Shown here one piece after another: positions 36,301-50,123 of a DNA stretch of 64,000 nt. Source of the DNA: Karalla daura (taxonomy: Eukaryota > Chordata > Actinopteri > Chaetodontiformes > Leiognathidae); contig CM055197.1 in the NCBI GenBank assembly GCA_029224185.1, forward strand, positions 17,460,642 through 17,524,641, in the 5' to 3' direction. The notes beneath the pieces are model-generated. The model searched no databases, was not told the DNA's origin, and saw only the letters and a list, made by a program, of their open reading frames with translations. A program made the position numbers and the translations under genes. Positions within the stretch are counted from its first letter, which is position 1. Each line of letters begins with the position of its first letter.

Positions 36301-39300
36301 TACTTGTCTGCATCTATGCTTTTCTTTTCCCTCTTTTCCTATCGCCTCCACTCTATTCATCTTCACTTTCTCCTCCACCCCCTTAATCTTTTCTTCATTT
36401 CTCCCCTTCCTGGTTCTGTTTATTTTGTCTCCCTCCATCTGGTCTTTCTTATTTCTCCCTCACACCATTTCCATCCTTTATTTATCTGTACCTCCCTCAC
36501 ACCCTCACTCCTTTTTTTTTGTTATTTATGAGGCAGGAGCACCGTGACCTGCAGCTGCAGACTTCCTCTTACGTTCCATACTGTGCTCCACGTAGCACAG
36601 GGCCGTGTCTGCCGCACCAAATATCCTATTCATTCATCCCTTGTCCCTCATATCGCTCCTGTCCGTGCCCTGAATGCATATTTCATTTCACACGACTCAA
36701 GTGCGTGTGGTCTGAATGTGAAATTGCCATTCAGTCAAAGGTGCATGTATGACTTAACCTGTCACCACTTTTCCCTTTTCCATTTGTCTGTTTTACACCC
36801 ATCTGGCTTCTGTCTACATAATGAGGACGTCGTCGTTACTGGTAATGTGGATTCAAGAGGCGACGCCATCGTGGAGGGCGAGGTGAGCCTCTGCCGGGTC
36901 ACAGAGAGACCGCCACGCTTATCAAACTCTCTCCCGGTGAATGTTTTTAAAATAAATAAATAAATCTGGCTCCCAGCTCACAGATGCTGCCATGATAATT
37001 CGGCGAAATGAGGTGCACGAGACGGACCTAAAACACCTTGACCTCGACCGTAACTACTGCATGCCTTCCCTAACCCTTTATTTCCCTGAGATGAATCATT
37101 AGCCCTGTGGGGAGTTTCCACATACGATGGTGCTGTTGGCTGCGAGAAAAAAGAGAAAGAAAAAAAAGCCAGGGCACACACACACACACACATACACACA
37201 CATACACACACACACAGACATATACACACACCTGAAAATCTGGATTAAAACAGCTGGTGCTATAATTGTATGGCTGCCAGCTCACAGGATTTCTCTCCAG
37301 GCACACAAGGTTAAGTAAGCACTTTGACATTTGGCCAGATTGCCAGTGTCACTGACAGTATACGCGGGGGCAAACGCTATGTTGGTCTGTGACAGCAGCA
37401 ACATGCTGAGGTCATTACAGCTGACAGGGTTGTCACTTACCATCACTCCCTATTTTCTAGCCATACAACGTACATCCAGGGGAAGACATATATTTACTGA
37501 CCGACGATAGCGCGCTCGGAAAAGCGAGCTTGGACTTGGAATCTCAACTGCGGCTATTTCGGCTGTATATGCGTGTGGCATAGATGCCTTATCAGTCTTA
37601 TACAACGAAAACGTCTCGAGTGTCGGCAGGGGAAAAAAAAAAGGGCGCTTCTAATATGGGGGCTTCTATGAAGGGGAATGTAAACGGTGTATCATGATTT
37701 CCAGTCGGTGTGGGTGGACGTCTCCTACTCGATAAAAAACTCCTCGATGTGGCCGACAGTGTCAACTGTCACAGAGACAGTGATTCATAGTAGGGCCGCA
37801 GCTGACGATTATTTTCATGACCATTTAACGTGCCAGTTTTTTTTTCCCTTCTTCTCGATTAATCATTCGATCCATAAAAATGTCAGAAAATGGTCCCTTA
37901 CACCATCTCCTGAAGCGGCGCAGCCACACTGCTTGTTTGGCTCGGCCTTTAGGCTCGCTGTGCTGCAACAATCACAGGACGGGTGCAGTGTTCTGTGCAT
38001 CTCTTGGGCATGCTGATGTCTGCTATATGTCCTCGAGTTCACATTAAAGCCATGAAAGCATGAATGAATCCGCTAATGTTTGCGTTAATGTTAAGACCCT
38101 TTGGCTGATCTCAAGCCCATGTTAATCTGCAATCTGAGTCAGCCAAATTCCCATGTCTTTTTTTTGCAACACAACCATGGCCTTAAATCAGTTACCATAA
38201 AGACTGATGGTTTTGAATGTTCTGGGGAAAAATAGCTTAAAATGCAAGACGTAATGTCAGATTTAGGGGCAATTAGACATCCAGGTAATTTTTCCTCTAT
38301 TGTATGGCATGCTAGACATTCAGACTACATTGTTTTTTTTTTCTTTTGCCTCTATTCAAGTGAATCACAACACGGACAAACACAGACACGTCAACACAGA
38401 CACTTAAAGTTTATACCTTATCACCGTCCTCGCAGTTCATGACATTGGAGAAGGGAATCTCAGCCTTGAACATCTTCCTGCAGTGCATAAGCTGCACTAG
38501 TAAGTAGCACACAGTTTTGAACTTCATCTTTTTGGCGGGCTTTATATCCGAAAGAATCAATCCTGGGAATATCTGTCACCAGATAAGAAACGGGAACAAG
38601 GATTTAGTCATGATAACCCACACAGTGATGTATATATTAAGTAAGGGCCTATATGTCATGCACAGGCATTGGACAGTATGCATGGGCACACATGCTCATG
38701 CACACACACGCATGCAGTCATTCTTATCAGGCTCAGGAATTTAACTGGAAAGTGGAGAAGAAGAAGGTCAATCCCTAAGGTGATTTTAATAGTTTTAGGA
38801 CTTTGCTGCCCTCGTTTCTCCTCTAATAGAGAGCGATAAAGATTAAGCAAATGTTAAAGACTTCAAGGAAATGTCTCAGTCTCGTTCCGTGTCAGAAATA
38901 AATACTTTGTCCAACACACGGCGATGGACGTGTCCCCATGCAGGAGTTTTAAAAGCACAACAGCAGAAGTCTACACAACGCAGCTCGGTCAGGGCACATC
39001 TTTCCCTGAGTCCTGTCTTTGATGGAGTCTTACCATCAGCTCTATTAAGAGGATTAGACAAGTCTGCTGCATATCAAAGAAAAATACACGCAACTGGGAC
39101 GTTACAGGTTCACGTAAGGACCCGTGTAACCTATGTGCAAGTCTCGTCTTGCGTAACGCGAAACCTGCTGCAAGAAGTAATGAGGGAGTGGGGAAGGAGG
39201 AGAGGGTTGGAGAGGAGGGAAGGAGAGAGGAGGAGAGGAGAGGAGAGGAGAGGAGAGGAGAGGAGAGGAGAGGAGAGGAGAGGAGAGGAGAGGAGAGGAG

Positions 39301-39597
39301 AGGAGAGGAGAGGAGAGGACTGGTGGAGTAACACAGAGACAAGACTGAAATTCCCTCTCCAGCTGCTTGTGGCACATCTGTTGGAGATGTGCATGTTAAT
39401 GTGTCGGCGCTGACACACACAAATATTTCTGTAAGTTTCTGGGCTGTGCAGATTTGAGATGATGGACGCCACTGGCTGTTTTCCTATTCTTCATAGCCCT
39501 AGTCCTCCTCCATTACAAGGCTGGAAGGCAAGATCAGTTCAACAACACATCACATGATACTGGGTGCTTTTGGTCAACATTTATATATATTTTTTTC

Positions 39598-39643
<46 letters not shown>

Positions 39644-42600
39644 TGTTGGCAGAGAAGTAAAGACTGGTGAAGCTAAGCCTGCTTTTTCAAGAAAGCCTCT
39701 GACTTTCCCCGTATAGTAGATGAGGTTAATATGGATTAACATATGACCTGTGGAAGCCTAGCACATGTGTGCAGCATGCTGTCTGGTAACAAAAGGTTCA
39801 AACGAGTCCAAGGAGAAGAGCTGGAAGATATATAACGGATGTCATCCTAATCATTTCCCTCTGCTCAGGGCTCATATAAATATAGTGCAGGTTAAATATG
39901 TGCATTCCTCAGTGCAGAGTTCCAGTGAGATACCTTCCGTCGGTGAGATGGCACTATAAAGAAGGTTTCAATTTCATGTTTTTGGAGGAAGGCGTTCCTT
40001 TCATGTCCGTTTCCAGGCTCCACCTCGTAATCTCCATTTAGGCACTCCAGCGTCGATCTGGTGATGTGGACTTTCCTGCCGAGCACGGAAGACAGACGGG
40101 ATGAGTTAATACAGGGTTTTTGATTGTAAAAAAAAAAAAAAAAACCTGCAAAGCTGTATATAATATTCTGCCCTGGAGAATTCCCACAGTTAAGTGGGAA
40201 CCCATTCACCATTCCCAGTACTGACCCCGGGAGTCCTCCAGCCTCCATCACATTGGCCAAGGTCACATCATTGGACCACACATCATATTGCCATTTCCTG
40301 AGGCCCAGCACTCCACACAGCACCCGGCCTGTGTGTAAGCCCACGCGCATGTTTAGGTTGACCTCTGTGGCCTCTGCAACGGACCTGTGGGAGCAGAGTG
40401 CATGGAATATGAAGTAAGGTCGAATCCATATCAGTGCGTCAATACATGTATAAATAAGGCAGAACATGAAACGGATACACAAAAATAGATCCAATGTGAC
40501 CTTGGATTTACAGTTTTCAGTGTGAATTTCTGTACTTAAGGAATGTACAGTTACTGAACAAGCCATCTTATACAGTCAGATGGTACTTAATTTGTACTGA
40601 GGTTACAATAGAGTAAAAATAACAATAAAAAGGAGTACGATAAAACAAGTTAGTTAAGATAATTCTTAAAAAAGATAATCATATATTTTGACCCCAAGAG
40701 CCACCTTCTTATCCAGAGCTATAGTGACCTGTGTGTATTTAAATCTGACAGAAACTCGGTTATTTAAAGCACTCTGGATGTACACTGATTGAGGTCAGAT
40801 AAAAGCAACATGCACATCCTAAATTCATTTATAAATTCACAGTCCTGTGTAAATACAATCTGTCTGAAAACAAACGCTGTTCAAAAAGTTGCTCCGACAT
40901 CCTGGAATAGAACAAAACAAACTGCAAGGATGAGCATTTCGATGTAATCACAGTTGCGGGGGATCTTAATTAAGAGTCTTCCAGTCAAGTCCATAAAAGA
41001 ATCTGATTTAATCTTCTGCTCCATCTTAATCTCTTCCCTCTTTCTCTCTTTGTCCTCACTCCCAAACTAAACTGCAGCGCACGTTGGGAAAACAAACTCT
41101 TTCAAACTCAACGAAACAGCTCTTTCTCTCGAGTGCCAACTGCGGATCCACGCTTGCTCAAATGTTCGGTGTTAGAATTCGCTCTCAGCACACATGGCTA
41201 ATCAGGCTGGAGGGAAATCTCTCGACACGGACCCGCTTCAACAGTGCGATGAGAACATGCAAAGCTACAAAGGGAGAAGGACTTGGCGAAACAGAGTCAA
41301 CTTGTATCCTGTCACGTGTATTGAAGGGAGACGGACGATCTGCGCCATAACAACTTCAGCTTTGTAGGATGCTGCCACTCACGTTATGGTGTCAATCATG
41401 TCCAGTCCCATCTCCACGCAGCAGTGAGCGTGGTCGGTCTTGGGTTGGGTCAGTCCAGACACGCAGTAGTAACAGTCCCCCAGGATCTTTATCCGCCGGC
41501 AGTGGTTCTCCTGCGAATGGAACAGCGAAAGCAAAGCCGGGGGTGAAAATGGGATCCAAAGAAGCAGCATGCGTACCCCGGATATCAGTTCAGTTCAGTT
41601 CAGTTCAGTTCAACCATCGTGGCTTCAGTTTGCGTTAGAAAAGCACTCGAGCTGAGGATCGAAAAAGGCATCGCTCTCACGGTTTCGTCGAAATTGCACC
41701 AGTGGTGTTTGAATTAAAGTTTCTGACATATAATTACATTTTATCCATTGCGCTGCTTATTACATTGATCCATATCCATCACTGTAATTTGTGAGCAGTG
41801 CCCGAGGCGATGCACAGTTGCAAGTTCCAAAGTCGATTGAGTTCGTGTTGCGGGAGCTCTGGATTTTCAAAATGAGGTTTCAGTGCATCCAGAATTGTAA
41901 CGTGCATATATTCCATGTGTAAAAGGTAGAGTTGTATAGTTCCAAAGCACGCAAACGGCATAGATGTGAAACTAATGGGCTGAAGTCATGCGGCACACAG
42001 CAAGACTTAATATGACTTAATCATATCTACATTAAACGGATCCCAGGCTTTGCTTGGACAAAGACACCTTATGCTCCTCTGGGAGTGTTACTTACTTAAC
42101 TTCTTTCTTACCATTTAAATTTGTGTCAAAGGGCAAATTTAGTGCTAATTAATTAATTAACTTTTTCCCTTTACTTAATTAACGTGGTGCATATACTCAA
42201 ACTTTTTGAGACCTTTTACCATAGTTTGTATTTTAACTACCCACTTCATATGAGTTATATGCTGCTGTATAAGTTACATTTTGCGATCTGTTCTGAATTT
42301 TTCCATGTTTTGCTGCGCCTTGGCGTACTTCCAAAACATGTTCATTATCCCATGCAAAGGTTTGAGAGCATGCCAACTATTCCCACCTTCACTGTGATGC
42401 TTGGCACAATGCAGCGGCGAATCAATGCATCAGCCTCACTTTAGGGAATAAGGTGAGTCACTCTCTCACTCTCCGGGGACAATGAGCGCTGGCATGAAAA
42501 GGAGGCTTACAAATATAACCCTTTATTAGAGGATATGAGCAACAGACATTAATTTTACCGGGGAGACCGGGTTACCGTGGATGCCTTCTCATAACCCTTT

Positions 42601-45600
42601 ATTGTTTCCATGGAGGTAATGGGATCGCTGGCCATGCATATGAAGAGCACAAAGACTCATAATTATGCACATTGGTGGGCACAAGACAAGACGGATGCTC
42701 TATTTTTAACATGCGAGCCATGTGGGTTCCAGAAAGGAGAGGTGGCTGGGGCTTGTTAGTGGCAACTGTTTGCCTCATGTGCCGCACCACGCCGTGGCCA
42801 TGCCTCTCCAAGAGCTCGCTCTGCATGGAAGCACACATGCTGGACATGCAAAATGCATTGCTGGGCTCAAAGCGACAGATGTGTGCAGACTGCTGAGAAC
42901 GGACCTGTAGCGTTGCTATGAGAAAAAGATGCTCTGATGAGTGAATTCAGAATTGAAGTGAAATTGAATTGAACTGCTACCAATGACCTCAAATCTGAAT
43001 GAGTTTTTAGCCATGAAATCATCATGGATTATAATATAAGGTGATGAACAGTCTGCCAAAGTCTTATACATCGACCCATTATCCAACCCACATTATATGG
43101 TTGGAAATTGAGAAATTCCCAGTTGTGGTAATTTTAAGAAATCTGGAGTCTTCCACCAGCACAGATACACCCTGGACAGGTCTCGAAGTCCAGTGCAGGA
43201 CACAAATGCGCCATACACCCTCTCATCAATCTAAACATGCATACATGAGCATGCACAGCTGTGTTGCAATGGCAGATTTGAATATATGTCAAAAGAAAAC
43301 TCAACAGACGCCTCATCTATTCCCTCACGTAGCAAACCAAGTCATCCACTCCGTCATTCGATGTCTAGACTCGTTTTTTAATATTATAATGGAGCCAATG
43401 AGGTTTCCTTGGGGTAACTGGGGTCACAGTTGAGCGGTAGCAGATGGTGCTATAGTGAGGCATGGCTGAGGCTACAGGAAGCAGGGGGAAAGCCCTAGTG
43501 CTTACAGTCTCCTGTGCTCTGTACTTTTCCCGTGCTAATCTGCACTGTGAGGGCTTAGGAGCTGATTCAGTCACAAGCTGGATTACCGCCGTCATGTGAC
43601 TGAAGCATTGTGGGCAATCCGGGTGGTCATCAGTGCAGAGGAAACACGGGAGCTGTGTGTGTTTGGCACAGGTGGGTTTTAACACCTCTTTGACACCACA
43701 GCTACCGAGGAGGCACAGGCGGTAGCGCTAGACAGAGATGTGGATGTTTTCCGCCAGGTCCGAAGGTATTGCGAGCAGGTGCAGTCGCGTTGCCAGCCAC
43801 CTTACATCCAGTCTGCCCATATCCTCACAGGGATGCAAATCAGCGAGCACTTCAGTGCGCACAGACAAAGACGAGGGAGACAAAAAGGGACAGGGACAGG
43901 GAAGGGGAACATTGAGCAAATGATTATGAGGGAAAAGATGAGCCAGCTGAGAGTAGCAGCAGTTCATTTCCTACAAGTCCCCACAGGAAAGAGCGGTAGG
44001 CATTGCGCTTTGTCTCTCGTACAAAGACAAAGATCAGTGCTGTGAACACATTATTGATGAGGCCAAAGATTAGGGTTTCCACTCCCGTAGCTATGGGAGG
44101 TTTGAAAGGACACAAGACGAATGGCGTTTGCTGCTGGCCATGTCCAGCTGAGTGATTTACGGTTCTTTTTGTTCCTCTCTATTTACAAAGCAATCACACC
44201 CTTGTGCATTTTTTAATCAATCAATTACAAAGATTTAGGAAAAGGAACACACATTAGACTGTTTAATTACCCCATGTCAATAATTCATCAACACAGCCGG
44301 ACAGTAGTTCATTACAAAGGACCACCGGGGGGCAAAAGCCTTCACAGTATTTTCAAAAGTTTTCTCAACATTTCCTGATATCCACCACCTGGTTAACTTC
44401 CTTTTTGGTTATCCAATCTGTTATTGATTTGGGCTCACGTACAATCATTTATGCAACAACAACAAATGAATAATATATCAACACTTCCTCCTCCCACCAC
44501 AGCCTGGTAAGTTGGAGAGAACTAATGCTGGAGATCTGCATTACAAACCAATGTGGATATATTTAATGGGTATGACGAATGTGGCAAATAACAAATGCTC
44601 AGTGGAGATTTTTTTTCTGAATATGTGATTGGCACTGGACCCAGGGAGCAGAATGTAGCCAGCAACGAATGTGTGAGAAATACAGCAGAGACACACTCTG
44701 AATAACCTATGTCGTCTGATTTATCAGGAGGCAATAAATGCAACATACCATGACGTGATCTAACATTCACCTTTAAGAGGTCAAAAAAAAGTTCTTGAGT
44801 TAAATGGTTCATCTTTGATGGGATTAAAGTGGCGCCGTTGAAAATGACCAAATGAATCCTGCTTGTGTGTGTTACATTACGCTGTTACTGAAATATTCAT
44901 CACGGCATCACTTCAACATAAAAAGCCAGAAAATGTACAATGGATGGAACTTTTTAGTGGGAAAGACGAGATGCATTACAGAGAGTTGGGATCCTGCTGC
45001 CTGGGTCTGGACCATCCCTATACCGCCGCTCTAATGGCAACAGTGGTCATGATTTCTTTTTCCTCTGGAAACATGACCACACTCTATCTCTCTCTCAGTG
45101 TGGCTTGTTTGGTTTGGGTTTTGCTTCAGTGCACGGTTGCTCACACGCAGGCGTCTGAGGGAAACTGCAGGACTTGTCAGTGATCCTTGCACCTGCTCAT
45201 GGGAGAAACCCAAACAGGGTTATATGAGTTGTGTTAAACCCAGACTTTTGGTTTTCAGCAGCAGCTGTTGCAGTGTGGGCAGCGAAGGCTTTTTTTGCTT
45301 GATTTAAAAGCCTTTTTAAAAGATTTTTCAGCAATCTTAAGCAGATGCATTTTTTTATACTTTGTTTTGGCAAAAGATTCTGTTGTATAAATGAGCGAAT
45401 GTACGAATGGTTACGTTTTCATTCGCAACAGAAATGTTTGTAGACACAAAAGGAAGTTATAAAGGAAAGTGCATCATATGTAGGTGCGTCTTTGCTTTGT
45501 GTCGGCCCTTGCACTCAATGAACGACTTGCCGTACAACGTTTAAACTGCGAACAATAGTTGTGACGACCGAATGTGTCGGCAGAATGGTCGGGGAGGGAC

Positions 45601-48600
45601 GTGCAGACCTCAGCGTGCATTCATGCGCTGCGCATGTGATGTAGGGGCTATTTTGTGCGCTCTCAGTCGTACACGTGTGAATGAAAAGGGAACTCTGACT
45701 TGTCGAGGAAGGAAGAGGAGGCAGTGGATAGATACATCATTGAGGCGTCCTAAAAATGGAAACATGAGAGAGAGAGTGCACGGAACCACAGGGCATAAAA
45801 GACACCGTTGAGGGAAGTAGGCTGCCGCATGTCAATCAAGGAGCTGAGAAACAAGGAGCGGAGGAGTCTTAAAGCTGTGATGCAGGGAGGTGTTGCAAGA
45901 GGAGAGAAAAGGGGAGACAAGAATGAGAAAGCTTTGTGGAACTCTGCCATGGAAACAGCAGCGACGCACACGTGCACGCACAGACACACGCGTACGGACA
46001 CAGAAGCACATTCAGTCCGGAGCTATTAATGTTATATAGCATCACAACGGCTATAAATTAATCACAGAGTCCCCTCTCACAATAGCAACTGTTGTTTCGG
46101 GTGCTGGACAGACTGTAGGGAAGCTCAGCCAGGGAGAGAAAGTGTTTATTGAAGAAAGGTGGGGGGTGGTGGTGTGTCGCTTTACATTTCATGTTATCGC
46201 TCGTTGAGATGAATCTCCCTCCATAACTACTACTTTAAATGATAACGATAAACAGCGATCTTCATCATTCTCACTGTGAAAGGCCGCAAAGAAATCCTGC
46301 TCCTGACAGCGAGTTGAGACCATTTCCATGCGCGGAATAATAATGTGTCAGCTCGGCTTGCCAGTCTTGGTGTGATATTTTCACAACGACTGTGTGCAAA
46401 GAACAACTTTGGGCGGTGATAAGGTTCCAGAGCTTTCCCTGAGATGTTTGCGCCGCTCGTCTCAGGGCTCAGCGGTGGTCGGCAGATTCTCAGCCCGGCG
46501 GTGGAGACTTATAATTACTCCCAGCTTGTGTTCTTGTGGGTGGTGGGAATCAAACAGCAAACACTGATCACTGTGAGTGGGTTTCCTGTAAATTTCAATT
46601 TTCAAGCGACCTCCCTCGTCAATAGGACACAGTCCAAGAAGGACGTCCAATTGTTTTGTTGTTTGTTTTTTTTTTCTCAGAGAGTAAGTTGCTGAGATTT
46701 CGGACACAAACTGATTGGAGACGGGTTCGGTAGCGAGCTCACATCCAAAGTTCACCCCACTTGATCTACGGGTGCGTGCTGAGCTGTGTGCGCTGCTTTT
46801 CTCCATGCGGTGAAAGGATGTCGTGACGGGCCCCACGCTGCCGGAAATAATGGGCCGGTGGAGCTGTTGTCACGTTGAGTCTGAAAGGGCCTTCGTGCAT
46901 TTAAAGATATCCTTTCAGGTGTTGTCAGCATGCGTACCAATGCCAAACGGCTAAACACGTGGTGGTTCAAATGCCTCTTTTTTGCGTGCTGCGTTCAGAT
47001 TCAGACGGAAAGATCTGCACGGGCCTCAAACTGAGACCAGAAGCTGATGCTTGGATGACAGATTCAAGATTCTATCCACTAGCTTGCTGGGCTAATGCAA
47101 GACGGTGACTAGACTCTGGGCAATGCTTACGATTGAAACGGCGTGGAAGAGAGAGAGGGAATCCTCTTGTGTTGTGATGCCAACAATGGGTCAAATTACA
47201 AGGTGTCAAGTGAAAGGAAGCATGCAAGGAAATGCAATTTGACGGTGAATGGAGTGACGTCTCAAAGCGCCTTTTCAGAGACAAGCCACATGGGTTTCTA
47301 ACCACTCAAATGTATTAATACAGAGCAGAGTCCGGGGTTCAGTATCTCGCCTAGGCATACGTCAACATGTAGCCTGCAGAGACTGAAATCAGTTTGTGTC
47401 TTCAGCCAGTTGTTCCACGTGCCACCTTACTGCTCCAGTCAACTCGGACTGCTCTTATCAGGTCTGTTTCTGGAAAATAAATAAATAAATAAAAGCTCCG
47501 ATAAAAACACTCAGTGCCACCTGTGGCACCAAACGCCAGCCAGGCAAGGTGAGCTACTGGGGTGTTTAATACAGCGGAGCGAAAGTGAACAGCAGAGCAG
47601 ACATACCTAACACCTTATGGCAAGAAGATAACATGGAAGTAATCTTTGCAGCATGTTCTCACCTCCATGCAAGCTGAAGTGCATGAGCAGGGGTGTTGAT
47701 TGATGTGGAGGTTAAGTTGAAAAGTGGCAAACTGTTGTTTAGAAATGGTTATTTTATGTAAACGTCTACGGCTACTCTCAGGGATCAAATGTGAAATTTA
47801 GAAGCTGGCGGGCGTCGTGTTTGTTCGTATGCGACTGTGGTCAGCCTGGATGAGTGGAAGCAGCTTGGTTTGTGTTTGCCTCCTTATCGACATCGCTGGT
47901 AAGAATTTAGTCGGATGGATTGAGGAGAGGAGAAGAGAAAAGAGGAGAGGAGAGGAGAGGAGAGGAGAGGAGAGGAGAGGAGAGGAGAGGAGAGGAGAGG
48001 AGAGGAGAGGAGACTTGGACTACATCAGTGGCACTTTAGGAGAACACTGCGTTCCTGGCCCACTTCCCATGCAGCTTGACAAGTCCAAAGAGTGGACAGG
48101 TGGTGTGGGGATGGTGCTGGAATGGTATTATGAGACGATGCCCAGTGGCCATGTGGCATCGCCCGCTCTTCGTATGGAACGAGAGGAGTCTGAGTGCCCA
48201 CAGTGACCATGGCTATGAGTCACTGGCAGTGCCACTTCCTGCCAAAGTGGATCAGAATGAGTGGGGCTGTGGGTCAGGGCAAGGCTAGAACATTTGATGA
48301 CAAGTTTCATGGCTGGGGACGGCCTTTCAGCGTAACACGCGGCTTCCAGCTTGTAGCCAAGTGGATATCTGAACAAACTATTCAGCTGTAACGGAAGGAA
48401 TGAGATGGCCCGACAGCAGGAAAAAAAAAGACCCACGATAGCAATTTTTCGAGTCAAATCGCTTGTGAAAATGTATCATTTGAGGCAATAGTCATTGCAG
48501 CATCCTTGAAATGAAATGGAAAAAAGCTTGAATTAAAGAGCAGCGACTTGTTTAGAGAGTATGTGAATTGAGTGTGAGTGTTGCAAATCAAGGAATCATC

Positions 48601-50054
48601 TTGCTGTGTGTGTGGCGACCACTCAAACACAGTGTAAAAGCAATCGATTTCGGATTAATCAGAAAGGCAATGGCAAGTATTTGACAATATTAAACCAACG
48701 AGAGACGCTCTTTTTTGAGCCAAGTTTACTTGAGTGCATGTAAACAAACAAAGTTAAATATAGACATTCTCAATGCTGCCAAGTATAACCTTCTATGAAA
48801 GCAAAAAAAGGGTTGGTTGTAATCCGGTGGATTAATGGATTTAACAAGGGCATGTGCCTAGTTTAAGTAATAGAGGCCAGATTACATGTAGATAAGGCTG
48901 TGGCAGGGTGATCTGCAGGGGCTCAGGGACTCAACCCTCGCACCAAACAGAGATACTGTACGTGTCAGCCAAACTCTAAAGAGCCCCAGGAGGAGAGAAG
49001 GCTCACTGTTTCTGCTTTGATTCTGATAAATCACAGCACCCTGTGATAAAAAAAACAACAACCTTATGACACCACCTATGATCCCGCCACATACTTCAAA
49101 GCAGTCAGATTAACCACAGTGGACGAATTCACAGCAAAAGTTGAGCGGCTTTCCGCCACCGAAATCACAGAGTGAAATATTGACAGATGGGAGAGGAGCT
49201 GAAATCTTTTCCACATGCAAACCAAGAGAGATTGGGGCAAGTGCAGCTCGGCGGCCCCTTCATTTAGCTCGTTCACACGAGCGGAGTGGAGGAGAGGTTT
49301 TAGCCCGGGGTAAATCTGGCCTAGATTAAAAAGGTCTGTCAACTCTTCCTCAAATGAGGCACTGGATAATCACATTAAGCATCATATGGGCTTCCAGTAT
49401 TCACAGTGACATCATGCTAAGCTACAATAGTGGCATGTGCCAACAGCCTGTGGCCAAAACAATCCAGGCTTGCAAACACAGACACACACACACACACACA
49501 TGCACACACCCAGACAGAGACATCCCCGCCGTGTGGAAGTTTGGACCAGGTGTGCGCGCTGAGAAAAAGAGCTGCTTTCTATGCCAACAGCGCCTCTAAT
49601 TGAGGGATGTGTGTGCAGACTCACCGTGGCAAGCTCATCAAACTTTCCAAACAGCTCATTTAGCAGTTTGACCAGCTCCTGGGCTGTGCACTGGGACGCC
49701 AGGCTGGTGAAACCGACTATGTCTGCAAACAGGATGCTGCAACGGACAGGGAGACAGGGAGGGGGAGGGAGAGAGAGAGAGAGATGGAGAGAAAGTGAGA
49801 AGCGTTTGAGTCAAGGCAGCTCAGTTATCACAGCGTGTTCTACTGTACGTCAGGAACAACATTACTGTGTGCCTGATCAGATTAACTCCCGGGAATTTGT
49901 TTTAAATGGCATTTTGGAAGCCTGAGCCAGAAGTCGGTTTGAACCCTCACTTTGGATAATATGCTTACGGCTTAACTAAGCAAACATTCAAATGAATGAC
50001 CTGCGGTGCAAAAGAACTTCAACAACAACAACAAAAAAAAGGTTAGGAAGGATG

Positions 50055-50123
<69 letters not shown>

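Larger units (their letters stand above)
35537..38416 (-). other. adcy1: adcy1 intron 8
   Basis: A 2.9-kb intron with a plus-strand pyrimidine-rich stretch (about 36,000-36,510), a CA array near 37,170-37,225 and a degenerate repeat at 37,791-37,905. No gene. Confidence 0.75.
41511..49624 (-). other. adcy1: adcy1 intron 4
   Basis: An 8.1-kb intron containing a Penelope-like fragment (46,435-46,655), a GGAGA array (47,934-48,012), a repeat fragment near 43,161, and a hydrophobic reading frame at 43,924-44,115. Confidence 0.75.

Noticed and set aside
39216..39319. CRISPR-like or minisatellite coding array
   Set aside because: A perfect 5-bp tandem repeat without spacers; simple sequence in a vertebrate intron.
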